DNA from: Rhizoclosmatium globosum
Taxonomy: Eukaryota > Chytridiomycota > Chytridiomycetes > Chytridiales > Chytriomycetaceae
NCBI GenBank assembly: GCA_002104985.1
Contig: MCGO01000023.1
Coordinates: 523,775 to 587,774, forward strand
DNA length: 64,000 bases
Reading direction: 5' to 3'
Made by a program: the position numbers and the translations under genes
Part shown: in pieces, positions 12,363 through 21,147 of the stretch
How positions within the stretch are numbered: the stretch's first letter is position 1
Layout of the letters: each line of letters begins with the position of its first letter
The notes under the pieces: generated by a model
What the model was told of the DNA's origin: nothing
The model's database searches: none
Seen by the model: the letters and a program-made list of their open reading frames with translations, nothing else

Positions 12363-12928
12363 CAGGGCAGGGGCCGGGTACTGGGGGGGTCTAATTCGAC
12401 AAAATGGCGACTTGCGCAATTTTTCACAAAACGTCCACAACAAAACCAGCAGCCCACCATCACTCCCAACCAAAGTCTCCTCTTATTGGCACGTAAAGCA
12501 ACCAATCAGAGTCTTCCAAATGAGTGTGATTCGTCATTTTTGGAGTTTTGTTGAACTTTGTCAAACGGCAGTTAGAACCATAGATACGATAGATTCAATT
12601 GGAAAGAATTACAATGATATATTTATTGTTTAGAGCAGAATTAAGAGATAGATGTTGGGTTCATGAACTCCAACTTCTTTTTCTGCCATTGATACTTTTA
12701 CTATACATTCAGTGTAATATTGATAGAGATTATTTCCGATATTTTACGATTCATGTTCATTATTTTTTCGACGCATTCTGTTCTCCCTTCATCCATTTTG
12801 TGCGTGTGTTACATAAGTACAACGTCACACGAGGTACAATCTCCACAATTCTGAGTGTAACATGAACATCTCCCGGTCTTTGGAAAAATCCTTGCTAAAT
12901 TGGGTCAAGCCCGAGTACCCGGCCCCTG
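12363..12928 (+). mobile_element. hAT-like non-autonomous element, copy A
   Basis: The element starts CAGGG/CAGGGGCCGGGTAC (a 5-bp repeat of the tip lies at 12363-12367) and ends GTACCCGGCCCCTG at 12928, which is the inverse of the start. It has no transposase and only short accidental ORFs. Bases 12368-12837 recur exactly in register, inverted, at 12942-13411. The CAGGG-type ends and the 9-bp repeat CCCAACCAC flanking the pair (12354-12362 and 13412-13420) suggest a hAT-family MITE, although hAT target duplications are usually 8 bp. Confidence 0.7.
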
Positions 12929-13411
12929 GTGGCAGGGCCGGGTACCTCGTGTGACGTTGTACTTATGTAACACACGCACAAAATGGATGAAGGGAGAACA
13001 GAATGCGTCGAAAAAATAATGAACATGAATCGTAAAATATCGGAAATAATCTCTATCAATATTACACTGAATGTATAGTAAAAGTATCAATGGCAGAAAA
13101 AGAAGTTGGAGTTCATGAACCCAACATCTATCTCTTAATTCTGCTCTAAACAATAAATATATCATTGTAATTCTTTCCAATTGAATCTATCGTATCTATG
13201 GTTCTAACTGCCGTTTGACAAAGTTCAACAAAACTCCAAAAATGACGAATCACACTCATTTGGAAGACTCTGATTGGTTGCTTTACGTGCCAATAAGAGG
13301 AGACTTTGGTTGGGAGTGATGGTGGGCTGCTGGTTTTGTTGTGGACGTTTTGTGAAAAATTGCGCAAGTCGCCATTTTGTCGAATTAGACCCCCCCAGTA
13401 CCCGGCCCCTG
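12368..13411. repeat. Perfect-register inverted repeat, 470-bp arms
   Basis: Arms 12368-12837 and 12942-13411 mirror each other without any length change (sum of paired coordinates 25779). I compared several segments and the translations of both arms and found no differences. A transcript across it would fold into a long hairpin. Confidence 0.9.
12933..13411 (-). mobile_element. hAT-like non-autonomous element, copy B (inverted)
   Basis: Four bases after copy A a second element begins CAGGGCCGGGTACC and ends CCCCTG at 13411. It is the reverse complement of copy A but lacks roughly 90 bases of A's distal end (12838-12920). The two form a palindrome with 470-bp arms and a 104-bp spacer. Confidence 0.7.
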
Positions 13412-13466
13412 CCCAACCACAACACATCCAACACCACCTTCCATCCCAAACACCTCCGCAAAAACG

Positions 13467-13540
13467 CGCTCGATACTGGGATCGAACCAGTGACCTTGAG
13501 GTTAACAGCCCCACGCTACTGCCAGCTGAGCCAACCGAGC
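13467..13540 (-). tRNA. tRNA-Asn (anticodon GTT)
   Basis: On the minus strand: acceptor GCTCGGT/ATCGAGC, D arm TGGCTCAGCTGGCAGTAGC, anticodon loop CTGTTAA (GTT) in stem TGGGG/CCTCA with one G-U pair, T arm ACTGGTTCGATCCCAGT, discriminator G. It lies 47 bases from the 9-bp repeat that flanks the inverted MITE pair. Confidence 0.92.
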
Positions 13541-14265
13541 ACATGTAGGATTATCTTTATAAATATGTGACCGAAAGTTGGTAACCGAGCGAAACACCGT
13601 GATCTGCGGGAAAAGATATCAGAGAACACCTTTTAGAAGTAGCATTTTACGCGCCAATTGTAGTGAATAAGTTGGAGAGCCATTAGTACAAGGATGGATG
13701 ATTCCGTCTCCGACCTGTCATGGCTTTCATCCATCAAACCTAAAAAGGTACAGCCAGGAATAATACTGAAGGCTGAACAGTGAAGATTGATCTCACAATG
13801 CCGCGAAAGTTACTTGCTTATAAAAGTTATCACTTTGTCAACAAACAAAGGCGCCATTCTTAGTCCACTTAGCATAACTGCGTTTATGACTTTCTCGAAT
13901 ATTTAACGCGCTTGATAGTTTTTGATTGAATTATGTTAGATGGGCAGACAGTTGAGCTTAAAGAAACCAAAAAATGAATATGCAAATTGACCCTGTTCGC
14001 CGCTCAGAAGACTTTTAAAATGTCTCTTTCCAATCGTGAATCAATCTGAAGTGAATTCTATAGTAGCGCTTTGCAATAACTTAAAAGGCGGACTTGGACT
14101 GTCTGTCGACTTTTACTATCTTCATGAGAAATATGCAATATAACTCGAAAGTAGTTCATGTTTCTACTTTTGGAATATGGATAAATGGCAAGGAGGGTTT
14201 GGTGTCAGTCCCCAGTACATTTTTGAGAGTTCTACATTTTCCAACAAAAGAAAGAGTAACCGAAA
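13541..14265. other. Intergenic, no gene recognised
   Basis: About 725 AT-rich bases between tRNA-Asn and HID1. The longest ORF (14094-14276) has no coding character. I see no repeat or RNA gene. Confidence 0.6.
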
Positions 14266-17200
14266 ATGGGAGCTAGTGAATCGAAAGTGCAGTTCCGCAA
14301 GGGCGTGCACTCGCTTTTGAATGGCAAGACAGACGAGGTAGCTATTAAGCGATTAACCCTAACCCTAAGAGTCTAAGACTTAATACCAAAACAAGGGCCT
14401 TCCAATTGATGCCACGTTTTTCGAGTCGTTTGTTGGGCTTTCCGTTGACGCCGAAGACGTGTTTAATTCGCTGAGTTCGAGTGACGTGCGATTGATCAGA
14501 GACACGCAACGCCGGGCCTTTGCGTTTGTTGTTGAATCGAGTGTTGAAACACTGGAACGGGGACTGAAGGCCGAGACGGTCGATGTGCAGCGCGTGTCGA
14601 GTGCCGTGCGTGTTTTGACGAGACTGCTTCCGTTTGTGTTTGAAGTGGAAAGTGGTGAAGGGGGGGAAAGTGGTGAAGGGGGTGTCACTGTTAACTGGCT
14701 CTGGGAAGGTGCGTTCACGTTCCCCCTTTTACCTTGCTTTTCCCATGACACTCATATTAATTAATATACTAATTGATTGCGTAAAAGGCCCATCCTCACT
14801 CGGTCTTCGTTTGGCCCAATCGACCATCCAACTTCTCTTTCTCCGCCAATTCACTCTCACAGCCGATGCCGAAACAAACTTGTGGGCAACTGGTGTCGCT
14901 GTCTCCTCAGATACGTCAGTTTCTTTCTCGGCCGCAACTACAAAAAACAGAATCGATGTTTTGCGGCTTGTTCAAACACTCCTTTCAACCCAAATATTCG
15001 AATCGCCTTCAAATGCGTGCAAATCTCACTCTCGTTTTGCTAAAGTAATTACGCGTGGATTGAATCAGCAACTGGCTCAGGGACTGACTGTCTCCCTCCT
15101 CAACACCGCCCTCCAATACGATCCTGTCGGTTGGGGCCTTTTGCCTTACCACCACCAACTCCTTGGTGACCCTCTCCAAGAACAACTTGTTTCACTATGT
15201 CTTCAAACTCTTGTTTTGTTGGTGGACATTGGTGCTGTCTCGAAAGTTCCTGATTTGTCGAAGCAAGATGGTACCCTCGAAGATGTTCTCCTCAAATTGA
15301 GACTGGAAAAGGAAAAGAAGGAAAGAGAGGAGGCGGAAAAGGAAAGAGAGAAGGAGGAAAGGAGGGCCGAGAAGGAACGGAAGCGGTTGGAAAAGGAAAG
15401 AAGGAAGGCGGAGAAGGAAGGTCGAGTTATTGAGAAGGAAGAGGAAGATGATGAAGCTTCTACTATTGTTGCTGCCGAAACCGTCACTACAGAAAAGAAG
15501 AAGAAAAAGAGTTGAGTACCTCAGAGATCCTGAAGAGAATTCGAGCTATAGCGAAAAATATAATTTCGAGGATAATCATGATGGATTGATGGATTGAGGA
15601 GCCTTGGATGATTGTCTATATGATATACCCCACACTAATACACGCTAATGTAGAGGACAAGGACGGGGATGAATCAAAGGAAAAGAAAAAGAAGGACAAG
15701 AAGGAGAAGAAAGACAAGGAAGAGAAGAAGGACAAGAAAAAGAAGGAGAAAGAACTTGATGTTGCTGTCCCAGTCTCTCCTTCTGTCGCGTCTGTGGCAT
15801 CAGTCGCGCCTGTTGTTGACGAAGTCGAGGATGAAGAAGAAGAGAATCAAGTTGTCGAAGAAGATGCTGTTGTTGAAGAAAAGGTGGAGGAGAAGGTCTT
15901 TATTGATAAGGTACAGTTTCTTCTTCAGTGTGATTCCCCAATCTCAAGTATACCACAGACTGCATTTGGAAATAACGATTTCCGTTACTTTATCTCCAAG
16001 ATTTCAAAGAAGGGTGATTTGGATTTCATTTGGACAAGTATCGTAAGAATCTTGAAGAATCCTTTGGAGGTTTGTTGTTAGCTCTATCAAAAGTATGTCA
16101 TTCTGATTCGTAATACTCAAGGCTGCCAACACGTATTTGCCTGGAAGTAACAAACGCGTCGATTTGCACATTGAAACCATCATGCTCTTCTGGAAGTTTT
16201 ACGAAATCAACGAGGTAATGACCACAGTCCAACTTCAGCCATCTCACTCACCTTTTTCCCAAAAACTCCCAGCACTTTGCAACCCTCGTCAAAGACTCAG
16301 ACCTAATCCTCCCCTTCACATCCACTCTCCTCTACTTCATGATAGAAACCAAATCCTCCCCCAACGACATTGGCCTAACCCGAATGTCCACATTCCTCCT
16401 CCACATCCTCTCCCAAGAACGCACCTACGCCGTCCACCTAAACGCCCCCTTCGACTCAACCCCCTACCAAGCCGTAACCCGCCACCTCCCCATCTTCCAA
16501 GGCACATGGGCCGACTTTGTCACCCTCGCTTTACACCACCTCATCACCACAACCGCAAAAACACCCGTCGCAACGCTGCACGAAACCATGTTGATGGTTC
16601 TTGCGAACATGGCGCCGTACTTCAAGTGCTTGTGCGTGGTCACGTGTAACAAGCTCATGTCGCTGTTGAAGGTGTTTGTGAACCCGGCGTTTTTGGTTAG
16701 TAAGGAGGCGAATCATAAGTGTGTGTTTTATTTGGTGGATTTATGTAATGGCGTTGTGCAGTATCAGGTTGCAGGTGAGGAGGAGGGTGCTGTTGGGGGG
16801 TTTTTTTTAAGGTGGGGGGGGGTTTGTGTTAACTTTGGATTTATTTATTTTTTGAAATTTAGGAAACTCGCAGCTTGTGTATGCGCTTGTGAGGAACGCG
16901 GAGTTGATTCATGGGTTGCAGGATTTGACGTTTGATGATGCGATGCAGGAGTTGGCGAGGGTTCGGGACAGTAAGGCGAAGCGGGTTGCGATGGAGAAGC
17001 TTTCTGGGGAGAAGGGGGAGGATGAAGGAGATGTTTCGACGCTTGTTGCTGGACGGTTTGTTGCGACTGAGGAATGGGTGAGTTTGTTTTTTTTTAACAC
17101 CCTTCAAATTCAACTTTCTGCTAACTTGTCTTCAGTTCAACTACTGGAAATCGCACCTCCGTCTCTCAACTCTCATCACCCTCGTTGACGCGCTCGGACC

Positions 17201-17486
17201 CATGATTTCCAAATACTGTATCGAGAAGGGATTCAACGACGACAAGAAGGCCATTGAGTATTTGGCTTCAGGAACGACTGTCGGTTTGCTCCCACTCCCA
17301 CAACCGATTTTCACGCGGAAGTTTACGTACACAGAGGCTGTGCGGGTTTGGTTCACGAGTTACATGTGGGGTAATGTGTACATCAAGTGCGCCAATCCTA
17401 GTGGTGGTGATGCTGTTGTGAAGGCGTGTCCTAGTATTTGGACTGGATGTGATGTGCAACTGTTTAGTGTCAAGATTGCAGAGTAG
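14266..17486 (+). CDS. HID1: HID1 family protein (trans-Golgi / secretory trafficking)
   Basis: Starts at the ATG 14266 with MGASESKVQFRKGVHSLL, the N-myristoylation-type start typical of Hid-1 (MGSTDSKLNFRKAV in the human protein). Several conserved blocks follow in order: AVRVLTRLLPFVFE, LLNTALQYDPVGWGLLPYHH, LPGSNKRVDLHIETIMLFWK, IFQGTWADFVTLALHHLI, MLANMAPYFKCL-type helices, VVQYQVAGNSQLVYALVR, WFNYWKSHLRLSTLITLV, GTTVGLLPLPQPIFTRKF and WFTSYMWGNVYIK. About nine exons, stop at 17486. A Lys/Glu-rich insertion of about 120 residues (exons ending 15512 and starting about 15654) is far more charged than expected and differs between homologs. Intron 1 (14338-14395) contains a CCCTAA repeat. 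Family role: peripheral Golgi protein in dense-core vesicle and secretory traffic. Confidence 0.93.
14353..14369 (+). repeat. Telomere-type CCCTAA repeat in HID1 intron 1
   Basis: TTAACCCTAACCCTAAG inside the first intron, 15 bases after the splice donor. Two full units of the TTAGGG complement. Confidence 0.85.
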
Positions 17487-17677
17487 ATGATTTCTTAAGT
17501 TGTCGAGTTGGTTTCTGTAATGGCGAAAGGAACGGAGAATGATTTCTCCAATGTGTGTTTTTATCCGTTTTAACATGTGTTTCTTTGGATACTTTATAAA
17601 GTTAAGATTTTGGTTTATTGAGAGACTCTAGGTTGAAACAATGGTACGGAAACAATGAACTGACTCAAACTTTCACA

Positions 17678-18658
17678 ATGGAACCTGAGGCCAATGAGAC
17701 GGAATCGTTGCAAGTAACACGACTCTTTACTATTGCTGCCCGGCTTCCCCAGAAAGAAATAACGTACGCGGGTTTCGTTCGAATCAGCATTTTATGGACA
17801 TTGTTTGGAATAACCCTTGCTGGGCTTTCCTACTCTTCCTACTTCATCTTTGGTATCGAAAAAGTGTCGCTTTTGAGCAAAAACCAGACCCTTGCGATGA
17901 CTGCTTTCAATATACAGCTTCTTTCGATGGCGTTCGGTGCGGCAGGGCTTTGTTGTGACTTTGCGTACCAGTTGCGACATCCAGATTACACTGGTACAGG
18001 ACAATACATCTGCATCGCTATTTTCGAGTTGAGTTATATTCATTATTCATGGGCTCGAAGCCAGCATATCGCGTTTAGCGTTTTACCATGGGGTACAAAA
18101 GTATGTAGTTGGGTTGTGTTCTTCAGTCCATTCCTTCTGATACCTCAAGTTATACCACCACTATTATCCGCTGCTGGATTATCCGGGAATGTAATCGACA
18201 TTCTTTTCATTTACCTTCCAGTTCTTGCTGGTGTCGTCACTGTTTTGTTTGACTGTTTTTTGCTTATTGCGTTCTTTATTTATATTCGGAGACATACGGT
18301 GATGGCTGCGACAGATCAATCTCCACCGCAGTTTATGATTATTACAAAGTTTGGGGGTATTGCATGTATTGTTGGGTTGACTTCAGTCGCACTTCTTGCT
18401 GCGGGCACAATGAGTGACGACACTGACTTTCTTCAAAATTTATCAGTTGGAAGCACAGCCTGTGTAGTTTTAGTTTTTTTTGTGCTTTTGCGGATGAAGG
18501 TTGTGTTACATTGGAATGAAATACGAGAACGAATGAGTGAGTCCAATCGGATGGAGCTTGCAAAGGTTTTATCGACTGGAGGAAGGATGGACTCTATATC
18601 TGTTCACAATCTGAAGCTGTCTTTGGATGAGGTGTTTTCACGAGAATCAAGGGCATGA
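17678..18658 (+). CDS. Seven-transmembrane protein, unknown family, copy 1
   Basis: Single exon from the ATG at 17678 (MEPEANETESLQ), 326 residues. Seven hydrophobic segments are visible: ILWTLFGITLAGLSYSSYF, FNIQLLSMAFGAAGLCCDF, ICIAIFELSYIHYSW, VCSWVVFFSPFLLIPQVIPP, VIDILFIYLPVLAGVVTVLF running into DCFLLIAFF, FGGIACIVGLTSVALLAAG and ACVVLVFFVLLRMKV. The cytosolic tail is short and ends in a Ser-rich stretch (GGRMDSISVHNLKLSLDEVF). The layout is GPCR-like, but I see no class-defining motif such as DRY or NPxxY, so I leave the function open. It has a tandem paralog directly downstream. Confidence 0.8.
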   Translation: MEPEANETESLQVTRLFTIAARLPQKEITYAGFVRISILWTLFGITLAGLSYSSYFIFGIEKVSLLSKNQTLAMTAFNIQLLSMAFGAAGLCCDFAYQLRHPDYTGTGQYICIAIFELSYIHYSWARSQHIAFSVLPWGTKVCSWVVFFSPFLLIPQVIPPLLSAAGLSGNVIDILFIYLPVLAGVVTVLFDCFLLIAFFIYIRRHTVMAATDQSPPQFMIITKFGGIACIVGLTSVALLAAGTMSDDTDFLQNLSVGSTACVVLVFFVLLRMKVVLHWNEIRERMSESNRMELAKVLSTGGRMDSISVHNLKLSLDEVFSRESRA

Positions 18659-18824
18659 AGACAAGTTATTGGTATTCAATCAAAAACTATGTCTACTTTT
18701 CATTTCACATGTTCTTAATTTGTATTCTTTGACAAAATAGTCTTACTAAAATTTCAGTAATTCAACGTTACTTCTCACGTTGGAAAAATGCGAACAAGAC
18801 GAACAATGTCAATAGTCGTAGACA

Positions 18825-19789
18825 ATGACACTAGAAACTGTGGAACAACAACCATCCGCCGCTGAAGCTTTCCCATCACATAAAGTACGACAAGAGAGCC
18901 CCGTATATCGTATTCGAATTGGTGTGCTATCCGTGCTTGCTTCAGTATGCTTTGCGGGGCTCATATACTTGATTAGCTTTGTATTTCTCATTGAAAAAGC
19001 CTCAATATCGAACAAGAAGTGTCCAAAGGCCATAACATCGTTTAATATACAGCTTTTATTACTTTCCGTCAGCGCAGCAGGCTTGTGTGCTGATTATGCA
19101 TATCATCTTGGACACTTGGAATACACGGGCGAAGGCCAGTACATATTCATTGCAATCTTTGAGATTTTCTATATTCAATATTCTTGGGCTCGAAGTAAGT
19201 ATATTGCATATGGTGTTATGCCTTGGTGCACAGAGATTTGTGGTTGGATTGTGTGGTTCAGCCCAGCACTCCTTATTCCACAAGTAATACCACCGATTTC
19301 AACCACAGTTGGTTACTTTAACGATACTATATATCTCATGTTTATCTACCTTCCAATCGCTGCAGCTGCGTTTACAGTCCTGTTTGACTGTTTCTTACTT
19401 GTTGTGTTCATCAATTATATACGGCAGCATACTGTGATGAGCGCTGCGGATGCAATATCACCGCAATTTTTAATAATAACAAAATATGGAACTACAGCTT
19501 GTATTGCCGGCATCACTTCTGTTGGACTTCTCGGCGGAGCTACTGAAGTTGATATGGAGCTAGCATACAATTTAACAGTCTTGAGTACAGCCTGCTTATT
19601 TTTTTTTTCTTGGCTCTGTTAAAAATGAAGATTGATTTGTACTGGAATGAAGTTAGAGAAAGAATGAGCACATCAAATAAGACAGACTTAGCCAAGGTTT
19701 TGTCTTCGGTGGGAAGGATGGATTCTGTTTCGATCAAAAATTTGAAGTTTTCTTTGGATGCTGATTTCCGGAGGGATAGTTCGAATTGA
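18825..19789 (+). CDS. Seven-transmembrane protein, copy 2, frame broken in T10 tract
   Basis: Clear paralog of the gene at 17678 (FNIQLL, ADYAYHLGH, IFEIFYIQYSWARSKYIA, PALLIPQVIPP, VLFDCFLLVVFINYIRQHTVM). The frame from the ATG at 18825 closes at 19622, just after TM7 begins. Beyond a T10 run (19599-19608) the homologous tail continues in another frame to a stop at 19787 (KMKIDLYWNEVRERM, GRMDSVSIKNLKFSLDADF). One more T would restore the alignment with copy 1. The tail codons still look constrained, so this is either a very recent mutation or a homopolymer sequencing error. Confidence 0.75.
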
Positions 19790-19978
19790 TATCTTATTCT
19801 AATTCTAATAACATAATGAGACCAAGCGCATGTATAAAAAGCGTAAGCGTAGATGCAAATAGTACCTTTACTGTTTGACGGTGACATTGTTGTCATCAAA
19901 CAGTGAATACCAGTTTAACCTGTAGTCGCAAATCTAGTCTTCATGAAAACTTACACGTTAGTTTCAGTTTATTGCCAA

Positions 19979-20806
19979 TTAGAATTCTTCAATCTCGAAA
20001 GCATCATCAATCACAATCCACGTTCCCGATCTGTCCTCACTTCTACCAAAGATCTCAGGCCGTCTTAATTCAGTGTCATACACTTCAAACAAACTCAACT
20101 TAACCAATTTACCAAACTCCTTGGGTATCTCCCCACAAATCTTAAAATTCCCACACACCGAAAACTCCACCAACTCTACCAAACGGCTTAACTCAACCGG
20201 CAACGGCCCTCCAAGTAAATTATGCCCCAGGTATAAAGAAATCAACTCCACAGCACCCCCCAATTCCTTTGGAATCCGTCCCGTCAGATAATTTGAATGC
20301 AATGCCTAAAACGTCAGTTTCCTCAAGTTCCCCAATTCACGTGGAATCTCACCCGAGAGCCTGTTACCTCCCAAATTCAAGTATTTCAAATTCACCAACG
20401 TCCCAAACGATGGTGGAATCGATCCATTCAATTTGTTGTCACCAAGATGAATCCGAACGAGCGATGAAACACCTAGAAAGCTGGGAAGTTCTCCAATCAA
20501 CTTTCTATTTTTCAAAAAGAGGTGGTTCACGTTGAGAAGCCTTGCGGTGCTGTAGAAATCTGAGTATGGATGTGGGAGGCACCCTGAGAACCAGTTTCGG
20601 TCGGAAGGCGAGAGAGTCAGTGCTGTGGCTTGTGAAGAAAGCTGCTTAAAGTTTGCGTGGAGAAAGTAGGGATCTGAGAGGATGGCGAGCATGTGCTTGG
20701 ATATGAGTTTGTATTGTGGCACTTTGAAGGGGGCAAGGAGGACAAAGATCCGATGGATGAGTTCAGTTGGAAGTATTGGGATTCGGGTATTGGTTTCTGA
20801 TGCCAT
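19979..20806 (-). pseudogene. F-box/leucine-rich repeat protein with in-frame TAG
   Basis: The ATG at 20806 starts MASETNTRIPILPTELIHRIFVLLAPF, an F-box-like N-terminus. It is followed by plant-type LRRs of about 24 residues with the NxLSGxIP core (LVRIHLGDNKLNGSIP, LKYLNLGGNRLSGEIP). After GNLRKLTF an in-frame TAG (20306-20308) stops translation. The same frame then resumes with ALHSNYLTGRIPKELGG and further repeats to a stop at 19979. The TAG falls where a conserved Leu or aromatic of the repeat is expected. No intron with usable sites removes it. It may be a recent nonsense allele, a read-through gene, or a sequence error. Confidence 0.7.
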
Positions 20807-21147
20807 CTCCGAGTTTGAGATTCTAAGAGTAATTTGTTTATGAGTGGGTTACTTGTGAAAAGAGGAGAAATAGAATAACGAATACTGCAATTTATTATAT
20901 GATAAAAATATTTAATTGCTTTTGTTAGTAGCTACCGCCGATTGAATGGCCGAGCGTATGAGTGGTAGGAGTGAACCAACAACAACAATAATCAAATATC
21001 GACAGTCAATTCATTCACAAAAAGTTTCACCCAAATAGACTGCAAAAGAACTAGATGCAAACAAGTAAAACAAATAATAGGGGAAAAGAGGCCCTCGAGA
21101 AGGGGTAAAAGCAAAAGAAAAGAAAAACAAAATAGAGTTTGAGGTTT
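20807..21147. other. Intergenic, no gene recognised
   Basis: AT-rich spacer between the F-box/LRR start and the 3' end of the m-AAA protease. It probably holds the LRR gene promoter and the protease 3' UTR. No RNA gene or repeat seen. Confidence 0.5.

Noticed and set aside
12599..13180. Identical 80-residue peptides on both strands as duplicated genes
   Set aside because: They are chance ORFs inside the inverted MITE arms, with no start context or codon constraint.
16137..16649. 170-codon plus ORF rich in Pro and His
   Set aside because: Runs across HID1 exons in a wrong frame; the HID1 frame carries the conserved blocks.
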